From Nematopogon swammerdamellus (Eukaryota > Arthropoda > Insecta > Lepidoptera > Adelidae), in assembly GCA_946902875.1 (NCBI GenBank), contig OX336343.1, positions 21,561,596 through 21,625,595 on the forward strand: DNA of 64,000 bases, read 5' to 3'. The notes under the pieces are model-generated. The model was not told the origin of the DNA. It saw only the letters and a list, made by a program, of their open reading frames with translations, and did no database searches. Numbering within the stretch: position 1 is the stretch's first letter; the number at the start of each line of letters is the position of its first letter. The position numbers and the translations under genes are program-made. This document shows positions 30,735-40,940 of the stretch, piece after piece.

Positions 30735-31216
30735 TGTATAGGAGCGCACGCACGGGAGACTTTTTGTCGCCTCAACGCCAGTCAGTGCTGCATCGAACAC
30801 TGTAGTGGAAGGATGTCGCGCATCGGGTGGGATGCGCATTCGGGTGGGATGCTGAGGCGCATGTTTGTGTTTTGATACGTAATAGAGTTTCAATAATTCT
30901 ACTAATTCGTCGAAGCTATTCACGCTCATTCGAAAATATTCAAAGAATTTATCAGGATAGAGACGCAACTTAGGGTAAAATGTATAAAATTTTCCTTTGT
31001 TCATCCTATCGCCCCAAAGTGGATGCGCCCAGTATTTGTTTTTTTTTTTCTCCTATTCAAAAGAGCACAAACTGTGACCGCCTCGTCGAAATCCATCTTT
31101 GCAAATGAACATTCTCGGCAACTGTTGCTCTCCATGCGCGCACCGCGCTTCTACCACGGCAACGGAGACAAAACAGTGGCGCAACATAAAGTTTCCCGTG
31201 CGCGCCGCGCCTAAGT
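30735..31216 (-). mobile_element. Deleted Harbinger-like element with imperfect TIRs
   Basis: The left end gcgcacgcacgggagacttt with ttgtcgcc and the reverse complement of the right end (gcggcgcgcacgggaaactt, then tatgttgcgcc) match over about 30 bp. The interior holds a transposase N-terminal remnant (30870-31010, minus). The DDE catalytic part is missing, so the element is defective. A 3-bp taa lies outside the right end but I could not fix the left target repeat. Confidence 0.5.
30870..31010 (-). pseudogene. PIF/Harbinger transposase N-terminal remnant
   Basis: The minus strand encodes KYWAHPLWGDRMNKGKF, then FYPKLRLYPDKFFEYFRM and SVNSFDELVELLK. The sequence R.YW.HP......G.F..LY..L..D..KFF.YFRM....F.ELL is the known N-terminal signature of Harbinger transposases (HARBI1 family). 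Normal proteins are about 350 residues with a downstream DDE triad; here only about 45 residues are convincing. The frame then runs on into unrelated sequence. Confidence 0.75.
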
Positions 31217-31302
31217 AGGTATCCCCAGCTCTGCACACAAACGCCCTCCACTACGTAGCTCGTAAATTTCACGGATTCAAATTGCATTTTGCTTTTTTTA
31301 AA

Positions 31303-31668
31303 GTACATACATACATACATATCACACACGCTGAATCCCGACAATCGGGGTAAGCAGAGTAATCGGTGTTGTGCTGCAAGAACTCTGGTCAATTACAGCA
31401 CAACACCGACTACCACGTTTCGCAAAGTATTCGAACAAGATTAAATCGATCAAGCAGCAAGTAAGGCACGAAGACCCACCTGCTGCATGAGTCGGTGGAA
31501 GTACCGTGCCAAGGTGAGAGGTGGCGAGCCTGTCGCCCTTCAGCACGGCATCTTGTCCTTATCCCTTAGTCGCCTTTTACGACATGCATGGGGAGAGATG
31601 CAGTGGGGATATTCTTTTTAAGTACCGGCCCCACACGGTACTACCGGCCCCACACGGTACGGTACGGT
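31303..31668 (-). repeat. Repeat E copy, full length
   Basis: Inverted: (ACAT)n tail at 31303-31320, cgctgaatcccgacaatcgg, the agcacaacaccgactaccac pair, cttagtcgccttttacgaca and ttaagtaccggccccacacg. Its outer end taccggccccacacggta is duplicated in tandem (31622-31665). Confidence 0.75.
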
Positions 31669-31884
31669 TTAAAGTCTCTTTGCAAATTTCCAACGATTTT
31701 AAACGGTTTTCCTTTTTTGACTAAACGTATGCGTTGGTATAAAATCCGGTATTTAGTCTCGCGATAGGAAAATCGAGTAGCGTGTTTTCAGTTTAGCGAA
31801 TTAAAATCAACGAATTGAATTTTATTTTTAGGCGTATAAACTAAAGGGATGCCCTGACGTGGCATTTGGAGTTGGGACTTCTTT
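31669..31884. other. Short AT-rich spacer, no feature seen
   Basis: No recognised repeat or frame. Confidence 0.4.
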
Positions 31885-32032
31885 TATTTATGCAATCCGG
31901 TGTGGGTGGCTGAGTTAGAGCGGCCAGATCCAATAACACATGAGTTCCATAAGAGGAGAACACAGCCGAAGCGATCATCTTCGTCCAGTTCGATGCTATC
32001 TTTGGATAATTGAGCCTATTTTACCGGTACTA
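31885..32032 (-). mobile_element. Degraded SINE-A fragment
   Basis: tttatttatgcaatccggtg, tgggtggctgagttagagc and aagaggagaacacagccgaa are recognisable from the SINE-A tail and body. Large parts are missing or altered. Confidence 0.55.
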
Positions 32033-32035
32033 CTC

Positions 32036-32347
32036 TTGTCGCTTCTCTGATTAACTCGCTTCCCTCATCCCTGCTCCTCCTGTTCGCAGTCACCAAAGCC
32101 GCCATTCTCTGTGGGAACGCCCCTTATTAGTCGTTTGAAAGGCTCGATTCTCCACATCGTTCTTGTGTCGCACTGCAAAGGTGTGGAATGGGCTTCCGGT
32201 AACATTGTTCTCTACTCCTACAATCCACGGAGCAGCGAGTTTAATCCGTCTACAAGCCGGACTGGCACCTCCTCGGGGGTGAAATTGGCTGTGCCTAGGG
32301 CTCCGACCTCTAGCATAGCCACCCAGATCGGGTGCAATAAAAACAAA
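32036..32347 (+). pseudogene. LINE ORF2 C-terminal remnant and 3' UTR
   Basis: Across frames the translation shows HIVLVSHCKGVEWASG and the degraded R.A..WN.LP-like end typical of LINE ORF2 C-termini, then a 3' end with gcacctcctcgggggtgaaa, ttggctgtgcctagggctcc, agccacccagatcgggtgca and ataaaaac. Frameshifts make it inactive. Its 3' end resembles the SINE-A tail (ggcacctaccttctcggagg, tgatattggctgg, agccacccataccggattac). Confidence 0.5.
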
Positions 32348-32428
32348 CTAACTAGTGGGTTGTTAACATTAAGGGTAAAAAATATATAAATAGAAATGAA
32401 ACAATTGTGCATATATATTGTCAGTTAG

Positions 32429-32830
32429 TGGCGGGTAGCCGAATGGTTTAGGCATCGGCTTCTCATGCGAGAGGTCCGAGGTTCGAACTCGGTCGGCGTG
32501 TACCGATGAGTTTTTTCTGACAAAAAAATTAAAGTGCATACCTACACTTGCTGCTTCACCGTTCGGAACCGGTGTAAAACTTTAGGTCCCTTCCCTTGCC
32601 GCTTACTAGGTGGTAGGCTTAAATTGTAGCAGACTGGGTTGGTACCACCGTACTGGATTGAAGATGGCCGCACAGCAGCCTCGGTTGTGTTCTCGTTTAG
32701 TCCAGTATTAGCCACCAATCCAGGGAAGTCCTCGGTATGGCACCTACCTTCTCGGAGGTGATATTGGCTGGTCGGAGCATGTGCTTTGGCCCCTCCGACA
32801 CAGCCACCCATACCGGATTACATAAAAAAA
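32429..32830 (+). mobile_element. SINE-A, full length
   Basis: Head gtggcgggtagccgaatggt with B box region gaggttcgaactcggtcggc (one change in the B box), body and tail to ccggattacataaaaaaaat. It is preceded by the LINE remnant whose 3' end resembles its tail. Confidence 0.9.
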
Positions 32831-32837
32831 ATCAGTC

Positions 32838-32902
32838 AGCGTTTCCACTGCTGGACATAAGCCTCTAAAATGTTGTTCCAGTCCTCCCTGCCTTCAGCAT
32901 AC
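32838..32902 (-). pseudogene. LINE ORF2 extreme C-terminus
   Basis: The minus strand encodes YAEGREDWNNILEAYVQQW, then KR and a stop. A very similar end (GREDWRKIGEAYIQQWKHKR) is at 55462-55525. This is the last part of an RTE-like LINE protein; the rest is absent. Confidence 0.65.
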
Positions 32903-33019
32903 CTACACAAGCACGTGCAGTCATTCTGGGTTATATACTTAGTTAGGTATCTAAATACACGAACGGTATTTAATTTGCTGGCTCTGTGTAAAATTTCAGC
33001 GCCGCCGGCTCGGTGACCC

Positions 33020-33420
33020 GTTTTCCCGTTCCGGTTTTTAGGGTGCCGTATCCGGAAAGGGACCCCATTACTAAGCCTATGCCGTCTGTCTGTCTGTCTG
33101 CCTGTCTGTCCGTCTGTCCGAGGGCTGTATCTCTTGAACTGTAATAGGTAGCCCGTTGAAATTTCCACATAATATGAGTTATTATGGCCGATATAACAAC
33201 AAATAATAAGAATAAGAAAAAGTAAAAAATTCGTGGGGTCGTCCCCATACAAGAAACTAAAAAGTGTATTCGTGCCATCTACCGAAAAGAGTATGAAGCA
33301 TTTTAACTAATACATAGATGGCGTGAGCGGCGCGCTGACCATGACATGGCGATACGGAACCCTTGGTGCACGAGTTCGAATCGCACTTTGCCGGTCTTTT
33401 TAGGATCTCTTCGCAAAATT
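33020..33420 (+). repeat. TCTG-repeat family copy
   Basis: ttttagggtgccgtatccgg, (TCTG)n with gcctatgccgtctgtctgtc, ggctgtatctcttgaactgt, ggccgatataacaacaaata, atacaagaaactaaaaagtg and agttcgaatcgcactttgcc. This is the most complete copy in the window. Within it cgagttcgaatcgc is B-box-like but no A box was found. Confidence 0.7.
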
Positions 33421-33424
33421 GCGA

Positions 33425-33605
33425 AAAAATTAACCCTTATGGGAACACTCTTGTATCTGTCTGTCTGTCAGTCTGTATGACAACCATCCAAAGTCTGACC
33501 GCGCCGTCGTCGTAGAAATTATAATTGCAAGAGAGCGAAGCGGCGGTGACGGGACCCTCCTCGGCGCGTGAGCATGTTTCACTTGGCCGGTTTTTTTCTT
33601 TCGTG
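33425..33605 (+). repeat. Second TCTG-type repeat, distinct 3' part
   Basis: cttatgggaacactcttgta, tctgtctgtctgtcagtctg, ccgcgccgtcgtcgtagaaa and catgtttcacttggccggtt. It probably continues the repeat before it or is a nested partial copy. Confidence 0.45.
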
Positions 33606-33829
33606 TCGCAAAAATATAGGTGTTTCATTTGCGCGGAAAATTTAAATTACCGCGCAAAAAGGCGAGTGGCGAAGGTTGTAGCGGATTTTATGTATTTTTA
33701 ACGTGCGAAGGCTTTCGCCGAAAGTGAAAATTATTCTTTTATTTTCGTATAGTATCTTTTACAAGCGACTTCGCTCATGTTAATGCTGATCTCAGAATCA
33801 GATTTTTTTTTATAGTTTTTGTACCTGAA

Positions 33830-33940
33830 AGACATGAAAGCGGAACCTAATGGTGTGACTCATGCGTCCGTCTGTCCGTCTGTCTGTCTGTCGAGGATCT
33901 TAATGATGCAATGTTCTGTTATTATTATAGTTCGAACTAC
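33830..33940 (+). repeat. TCTG-type repeat fragment
   Basis: agcggaacctaatggtgtga, cgtccgtctgtccgtctgtc and tgtcgaggatct. Cut at the right by a SINE-B. Confidence 0.45.
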
Positions 33941-33941
33941 C

Positions 33942-34073
33942 ATTTTTTTTTCATGGAAACTGACACGGTTGGCTACATCACCTACAACATCCGTGATGTC
34001 AACCCACAGCACCGGGGGGTGAACAAGGTGCCATGTCAATGCTTCCCTTCATTTCATGTCGGCCGCACATGCC
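33942..34073 (-). mobile_element. SINE-B 3' fragment
   Basis: Poly-T, catggaaactgacacggttg, aacatccgtgatgtcaaccc, ggtgccatgtcaatgcttcc, tcatttcatgtcggccgcac. Truncated inside the body. Confidence 0.8.
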
Positions 34074-34187
34074 GTTAGTTAAACCGGATTAAACACTACT
34101 TTGACTTACATACTTAAATCGCTTATTTTAAAAATTGTGACTGAACGCAGAGGCTGGAAAACACTCGTTGTTGTTATTACGTTGTTT

Positions 34188-34562
34188 TTAGGTTTCCGTA
34201 TCCCGTACGGAAGCCTATTACTAAGCCTCCGCTGTCTGTCTGTTCGTCCGTCCGTCCGTCCGTCTGTCTGTCCGACGGCTGTATCTCTTGAATCGTAATA
34301 GGTAGCCCGTTGAAATTTTCACAGAATATGTGTTACTATGGCGGATATAACAACAAATAAGAAAAATAAGAAAATGTTAAAAATTAAGGGGGGCTTCCAT
34401 ACAACAAACGTCCGAATAATCGATTAGTCACACTATTGAACAATAGATGGCGCCAGAGGCTTTTACACATTGCATTGTCGAAAGACAAAAGATAGGCGGA
34501 TAATAGCGGATAGATACGGAAACCTACGCGCGCGAGTAAAACTCGCACTTAACAGATTTTTT
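34188..34562 (+). repeat. TCTG-repeat family copy
   Basis: ggtttccgtatcccgtacgg, gtctgtctgttcgtccgtcc, cggctgtatctcttgaatcg, atggcggatataacaacaaa, gaaacctacgcgcgcgagta and aaaactcgcactt. A second subfamily compared with 33020. Confidence 0.65.
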
Positions 34563-34601
34563 TTACCAGTCTCTGTGGTGAGTCACAATTTTTAGGGTTC
34601 T

Positions 34602-34926
34602 GTTTTTTTTTATGGAAACTGACACGGTTGGCTACATCACCCGCAACATCCATGATGTCAGCCCATAACACCGGGTGAACTTGGTGCCACGTCAGTGCTT
34701 CCCTTCGATCGTGCCGGCTACACTGAACTGGCCGGAAAACACCCGTTACATAGCCGTTTCGACCGACCTTTCATTCAGTGCGGTGGTACCAACCCGGGCG
34801 GGTTAAACCCTACCACCTAGTAATATAAGAAGGGGGGGTCATATCCCTTAGTCGCCTTTTACGACATACACGGGGAGAGATGCAGTGGGGCTATTCTTTT
34901 AAAGTACCGGCCCCACACGGTACGGT
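34602..34926 (-). mobile_element. SINE-C: SINE-B tail and body with repeat-E head
   Basis: Poly-T, the normal SINE-B tail and body to ctagtaatataagaaggggg. Instead of the B head the sequence continues gtcatatcccttagtcgcct, tttacgacatacacggggag and aaagtaccggccccacacgg, which is the 5' part of repeat E. The same junction occurs at 38519-38824 and 62026-62354, so this is a propagated chimera, not a chance neighbour. Confidence 0.85.
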
Positions 34927-35109
34927 ATGTTTCCATAAGGAACCCTAAAAATGTTGGTCTTCATTTGCGAAACGTACTAAGAATCTATTAGTACATATTA
35001 ACGTTATCGAATAATAGATGTCGCCACAGGTATTTATGTTTTCCGTTATAGAAAGAAAAAATATAAACGAATATGGTTTTTTTTTATTACCTTACCATGA
35101 ATCCTTACT

Positions 35110-35425
35110 ACGGTACTTAAAAAGAATAGTCCCACTGCATCTCTCCCCGTGCATGTCGTAAAAGGCGACTAAGGGATAAGGACAAGATGCCGTGCCAAAG
35201 GGCGACAGGCTCGCCACCTCTCACCTTGGCACGGTACTTCCACCGAGTCATGCAGCAGGTGGGTCTTCGAGCCTTACTTGCTGCTTGATCGATTGAATTT
35301 TGTTCGAATACTTTGCGAAACGTGGTGGTCGGTGTTGTAATGTCCACAGTTCTTGCAGCACAACACCGATTACTCCGCTTACCCCGATTGTCGGGATTCA
35401 GCGTGTGTGATGTCGATGTGTGAAT
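35110..35425 (+). repeat. Repeat E copy
   Basis: ggtacttaaaaagaatagtc, ctccccgtgcatgtcgtaaa, gggataaggacaagatgccg, gtggtggtcggtgttgtaat, gcacaacaccgattactccg and cgtgtgtgatgtcgatgtgt. It has lost its first bases. Confidence 0.75.
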
Positions 35426-35429
35426 CCTT

Positions 35430-36460
35430 ACTATACACGACACTGGCTCAAAATGTCTCAAAAAGACAAAGAAAATTGAAAATAATTTAAAAAAGGTTTT
35501 CGCGGACAATCCTAGTAGACTTTGGAAATATGCAACCCGGTGGGCCCAAACAAAAATACCAGAACAATGTTTAAGATCATTACGACTTTAAAAATCACCT
35601 GAGCACCGCAGCCCATGAAACTTACGCCCCGATTGAAATAAATGAAATAAGTTGAACGAATGAAGTAACTTCCTACGTTGGAGTCGTTCGGGCAACTTAT
35701 GCACAATAATAAGCCCCTGCGTCTGAAGGAATGAAATTTACTACAGAGCGCCGCCCCCTATTGGGGCGTATGGCGCGATTGGCGCGCGAATTTACCGGTG
35801 CGATAAATTTATATGGTGACTATACGAATGCGTGAATTAATTCATTTCACTTACTTTATGCACAGATTACTTAATAGTTACTTCGTAACAGATAAATCAC
35901 TCCATAGAAAGTGTTCCTACCTTCGCGCTTTAATAGCCTACTGCTTCACGTCGCCAATCGCTGCGTGCGAAAATGTACCTTAACGATCGAGTGTAAAGTG
36001 GTTATTGCTTTGCAGCTGCGCGCAGTTGCGTGGCCGAGCGTCTATGTATACTTCGCGCAGCTATTTCGGTGATAATAATTATTATCACTGAAAGAGGCCT
36101 ACGACCAGCATGGGACCGATACAGGGTGATCATGTTGATGATGATAGGGAATTTGATTTTCTAGACACTAAAGCAGCATTATTTGAAAAAAAAAAAAAAA
36201 CAAATCCTAATAATTTTTAAACAAACAAAAACTACAAAATTCACCATATAAACGCGCGCACTGCGCTCGATTGCTCAGTGCCGCCGACTGGAATTTTTGT
36301 TTTGCCATATGAATCCTCTTAATACTTGTAGTATTCATTATATGGAGATTTTGCTGGTAAATTTAATTTTCTTTAGTGTCACCAAGATAGACTATACTGT
36401 GTACTGTGTAGGTTCCGTAAGACGGATACGGAACCCTAAATACATTGTAAATTTCATCTT
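35430..36460. other. No recognisable gene or repeat family
   Basis: Mixed composition. Short frames have no domains. A small palindrome ataataattattatcact at about 36071 is the only structure I noticed. Confidence 0.4.
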
Positions 36461-36464
36461 TTTA

Positions 36465-36552
36465 CCCGACTACGGCGAAGCCAAAAAAGGAAGGGTTATG
36501 AGTTTGGCGTGTATGTATGTATGTATGTATGTATGTATGTATGTATGTATGT
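36465..36552 (+). repeat. Repeat edge 'acccgactacggcgaagcc' with (GTAT)n
   Basis: The sequence ttacccgactacggcgaagc with agggttatgagtttggcgt leads into about ten GTAT units (36511-36552). The acccgactacg edge recurs at the ends of the element at 38977-39601. Confidence 0.6.
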
Positions 36553-37164
36553 GACTATCTATATTCCACTCTACAGCCTAAAGTACTGGGCCGATTTGAA
36601 AAATTCTTGTGCCATTGGATTCGTCTTATTCACGGGAGTGTCATAGGCTATATAAAAATTTTCAAAATTCAAAATGGCGGACGCACGGCTTCAAAATGTC
36701 AAATTAGTTATTCAAAATATATTGAGTGGGGTATCAAATTAAAGATAATTAAATTATGATTCCGAAAATATATACTTTGCTATCTATTAAACTTATGTGT
36801 ACAGAGAAATAGAGCTAAATGTGTGGCGCATGTATGAATCGCGATCGCGATGAAGTGGCGATGAAGCGTGGTCGCCCGCGCACCCGCCTCTGCGCGCCCC
36901 CACGGTTTCGGTACGTTACATACACCATGACGCGCGACGACGACGCGACGCCCCGCGACGATAAGGAGCGACATGGTATTGTTGGTAATATACCTACATA
37001 CTTACTCACTGATCTACCGCAAATTTTATATAGATATATAATATTATTATTAGATACAGTACTGTGCTAAAATAAATTGGTATTAAAATTTAATGTCCAT
37101 GTACCTACCTAGTGTAAGCATATGTAGTGAAGGTACATTAAATATAACTAATACCTACAATATT

Positions 37165-38150
37165 GTCGGATGCAAGTTACCCTTCAGCTAAGCGAGATAT
37201 TGTGGAAGAGAAGAACCGCCGTTTGCGGAAAAGTATTCCCAATTTTCTGGGTGCAGTTTTAGCCCTAGACTCGATTAGTTGCCGGAAACCTACGTCTTTG
37301 GAAATGGTGGTGCCCAGGAGGTCCAGGTGCTTCCAGGTATGACGCTGACTTAGAAACTGACTTGGAAAGCAAAAGGACCTTCAAATCGACCTTCGCAGAT
37401 AATGCGCAGCACTGAACCTTGCTAACGTTGAAGGCGTGGGCGTAGCATTCAGGGGGCAACATATCATTGTGATGCATACGAGAGTACGGAACACGGGTTC
37501 TACACCAGTTACCCTTCAACTAGGCGGGATGTGGATGAGAAGAGCCGAAGACTTATGTCTGAACTTGAGCAAACACTTGGCTCTATTTCCGAATGGGCCG
37601 TAGCAAGTTAGTCAAGTTCAATATCTCCAAGATACAAGTTTGCGCGTTCAGTGCGAAGAGAGCGGCGTTCACACCAGCTCCTTCCTACCAAGGCACGTCA
37701 CTTAAATTTTGCGACCACCTCGGGGTCCTCCGAGTCGAATTTTCGCACGATCTAAACTTCCGGCGTGACATCGAGGGCAAGGCCGTATAAATCGCAGATT
37801 CGGTCCTGCTTGGGGTACTGCTCGCACCTATGGGATGGCTCAGTCAAATACCAGCTAGCGCCTCTGTACTCGATCCAGCGTCGAGCCGTGCGAATAGTAG
37901 GTGACGCCCAAATGTCCCGCTATCTAAAACCACTGCAACTCCGTAGGGATACATAGCTAAATCAGAGCCTGTTTAAATACAAACAGAGAGAAATATTTTC
38001 CCCCAAGTACAGTCTCGGGTCCTTCAACCTGGGCATCTGTCAGGCCGGCATGGCATTCGCAGCCTCCGCATGCTAACGAATGTCCATGGGCGTCGCTAGA
38101 CACCATATGGGTGGCTTGGCGCCACATGTCGCGCTTACTATAAAAATAAT
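37165..38150 (+). pseudogene. Rearranged LINE ORF2 fragments (Jockey/CR1-like)
   Basis: Three pieces of one family. 37165-37243 (+) reads VEEKNRRLRKS after agttacccttcagctaagcg. 37246-37480 lies on the minus strand (FNVSKVQCCALSAK). 37490-37957 (+) reads VDEKSRRLMSELEQTLGSI, SKIQVCAFSAKRAAFTP, QIRSCLGYCSHLWDGSVK and SIQRRAVRIVGD. The 3' UTR then follows (ctgtcaggccggcatggcat, gcgtcgctagacaccatatg). These are post-catalytic parts of LINE reverse transcriptase and C-terminal region. The inverted middle piece and frame breaks make it a dead, rearranged copy. Confidence 0.75.
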
Positions 38151-38518
38151 ATCAGTAGCTTTGGCCTCGCCCTAGTGGCTAACCTGCTTCGAGTGAGTAC
38201 ATTATTCAACTATGTAGGTACACGAACCTGAAACCTCCCTCGGTCTTCGGCCTTGAACTGATTGGTTTACTTACTTCCCGAATCCGCTTCACCCCAGCCG
38301 GATATGTTTACTTACATAGAGAAATAAAATCACACTTACACAGCTCAGTCTTCGGTCTTGCTCTGACTGACTTTTCATTTTACTTCAAGCCTATACATCT
38401 TTCAACTATACATAATTTGTTTATAGATGTAGGTACTCACTCATGCGCTATTTGCAGAAAACTTTAGTTTCAAATAGTACATATGACGACAAATAAACGG
38501 ACGGATAGTATCAATTTT
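38150..38518. other. No recognisable feature
   Basis: About 370 bp. A few words recall the minisatellite at 3363 (tttggcctcgccctagtggc, ggtcttcggccttg), suggesting very old related sequence; nothing more. Confidence 0.35.
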
Positions 38519-38824
38519 GTACCGTGTGGGGCCGGTACTTTAAAATAATAGCCCCACTGCATCTCTCCCCGTGTATGTCGTAAAAGGAGAATATGACTAC
38601 CTTCTTATATTACAAGGTGGTAGGGTTTAACCCGCCCGTGTTGGTACCACCGCACTGAATGAAAGGTCGGTCGAAACGGCTATGTAAATAGTTTGTATTT
38701 CCCGTCCAGTTCAGTGTAGCCGGCACGACCGAAGGGAAGCACTGACGTGGCACCAAGTTCACCCGGTGTTATGGGCTGACGTCACGGATGTTGTAGGTGA
38801 TGTGTCAGATTCCATAAAAAAAAA
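38519..38824 (+). mobile_element. SINE-C copy
   Basis: Head gtaccgtgtggggccggtac, tttaaaataatagccccact, cccgtgtatgtcgtaaaagg; junction gaatatgactaccttcttat, attacaaggtgg; then SINE-B body and tail to cagattccataaaaaaa. The part of repeat E between aaagg and atatgac is shortened compared with the other two copies. Confidence 0.85.
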
Positions 38825-38899
38825 TCAATATACGAGTTACATATAACATTTAAAGTATGCAAACAGTTTTAAAAAAAGCCTAAAATAAAAAAAAAATTA

Positions 38900-39601
38900 G
38901 TTATAAAAAACTAAAACCCGACTACGAAAAAGCTAATTATGAAAATCGTTTAAATAAAAAAAATTAGTTATAAAAAACTAAAACCCGACTACGAAAAAGC
39001 AAATTATGAAATCATTTAACTAAAAATAACAAAATAATATTTTCCATATAATTTATCAGATACAGCAATTCTCTTTTTATATTGATTTTACCTTAGCTTA
39101 TAAATAATACATTTTGATAAATTTATTATTTTTAACGTTCTAAATATAGAGCCGTGGTCGGGCGTTCTTCGTTCAACAAGACAAGTGAGGTTGTCTTCGT
39201 GCATTAATAGAGCGAGGAACTTAGGACGGCCATCGTAATTGTGTCATACTGGCATCGGACGGAAGTCGTAACCCCTTTACGGACGCTATAATTTTTGTAA
39301 GATCAGTCAGAGCCAATCTAAAATTATTATAAGTAGATACATAGGTACATACCGAACGTCAACGGCTATAATGCACAACGACGGTCTCACTTGTCTTGTT
39401 GAACGAAGAACGCCCGACCACGGCTCTATATTTAGAACGTTAAAAATAATAAATTTATCAAAATGTATTATTTATAAGCTAAGGTAAAATCAATATAAAA
39501 AGAGAATTGCTGTATCTGATAAATTATATGGAAAATATTATTTTGTTATTTTTAGTTAAATGATTTCATAATTTGCTTTTTCGTAGTCGGGTTTTAGTTT
39601 T
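38900..39601. mobile_element. ~625-bp element with ~230-bp inverted arms, plus an extra end copy
   Basis: The left arm (about 38977-39205: aaaactaaaacccgactacg to caacaagacaagtgagg) and right arm (about 39385-39601: ctcacttgtcttgttgaacg to acccgac reversed) are nearly perfect reverse complements. The spacer is about 180 bp. An additional copy of the outer 50 bp (ttagttataaaaaactaaaa cccgac) sits just left at 38903-38950. No transposase; a MITE or fold-back element. Confidence 0.75.
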
Positions 39602-39619
39602 CGTAGATACTTTTACATT

Positions 39620-39765
39620 CCACTTTATTAATCGAATCTCAAACATCCATAGGTTGACTGTAAGTAATCTCTGTAAGGGATAAGTCCGCCTTTGCACCAT
39701 GTAAATTTTCTAATGTACTTATTACTGTCTATTTTCTATCTTTCTTTCTATCTATCTACTTTTCT
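39620..39765 (+). repeat. LINE 3' UTR copy (family of 11256)
   Basis: cgaatctcaaacatccatag, gttgactgtaagtaatctc, gataagtccgcctttgcacc and a tctatctttctttctatcta tail. Confidence 0.6.
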
Positions 39766-39769
39766 TTCG

Positions 39770-40385
39770 CCTCGTGTTCACTCAAACTGACAGTCATGAA
39801 TTTATTGCGGCCCCGACTTATCTATCTACCTACATTAACTTTGTGTTGGGTTCGGCGTTTAAGCTATATTGTTCTTTTACTTTAGTTGTACGTATTTCTG
39901 CTGTATCTGTACAGTTTATTTTGTTTACCAGCGTTAGTTTACCAATGCTTATATACCGATCTCCAATATTGTATGAAGTTATTAAATTTTAACAACGACT
40001 TCAGGCCCTATTCCGCCGATTCAAAACTTACGAACAATGAGCGTTTTGGCTTATAATTATGTGCCATTTGTTACAGTAATTTTCGAAACCAAATACTCAT
40101 ATTTTTCAATCGGATTTTTTTTCTTTTCAATAAAAATATATAAATTATAACATGCTTAGTGATTCATTTCTTATAACATGTAACTTTTGCCAAAAAAAAA
40201 AAAACACGACAGAGGACCATACATTGCGTTTTTTTAGAAGAGATTGTTAAGAAAATCAAGACACGTATACAGAAAATATTCTGGAGAAATAAAATAAAAA
40301 GATGAGAACGATTATTTATCCTACTTGTTTTTTTATTTTTTGTATAGGTTGACCCTGGAAAAAGCTGCTAAAAACACCATGTTAG
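39770..40385. other. AT-rich stretch, no gene seen
   Basis: A 72-codon frame at 39774-39992 has no recognisable domain. No repeat family recognised. Confidence 0.4.
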
Positions 40386-40676
40386 CAATTGAGACATATA
40401 ATATCAAAGGCGGCAATCTCCACAAGAGCTATTTTCTCAGAAATAAGAAAAAGGTTCCAGTGTAAAAAAAATGTATGTATGGAAACCAAGTTGGAGATTA
40501 CCAAGACTGATGTGGACATGAATTTTTATGTATGATTTTCTATTGGATATTGCTGTGCTTGGTACGGAGACATTTATTTAATATATTCTAGACGAATAGA
40601 CGAAAAAAACTTCATCTTTACTTTATTTTCAATACTATGTGGAGATTGCCGCCTTTGATATTATATGTCTCAATTG
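40386..40676. mobile_element. 291-bp element with perfect 39-bp inverted ends
   Basis: caattgagacatataatatc (40386) through caatctccaca (ends 40424) is the exact reverse complement of 40638-40676 (tgtggagattgccgcctttg to gtctcaattg). The interior is AT-rich and non-coding. Perfect arms suggest a young MITE or an inverted duplication; I see no clear target duplication. Confidence 0.7.
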
Positions 40677-40914
40677 TTTACGACAAGTTGGGCTTTGAAA
40701 GGGGTTTGTTAAGTAAATAAGCCACATTTTGAGTACAATTTTAGAAAGTTCTCTTTATTCTTGGCTTTCGTGATAAATTTTTATATTTTTTCTGCGTGGC
40801 CTGGTTTCTCTGAAATACATTTTTGAAAATTGCAAAAATCTCGTTTTCTCCTAAAATTTCCATATCGCAGCCTTAAGGGTCGGATACTGCCTGGCTTATT
40901 TTAGTTTTGGAAGG

Positions 40915-40940
40915 GTGTATGTGTCAGTTTCCATAAAAAG
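40915..40940 (+). mobile_element. SINE-B tail scrap
   Basis: gtgtcagtttccataaaaag is the last 20 bp of SINE-B with nothing before it; an extreme 5' truncation or chance remnant. Confidence 0.4.
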
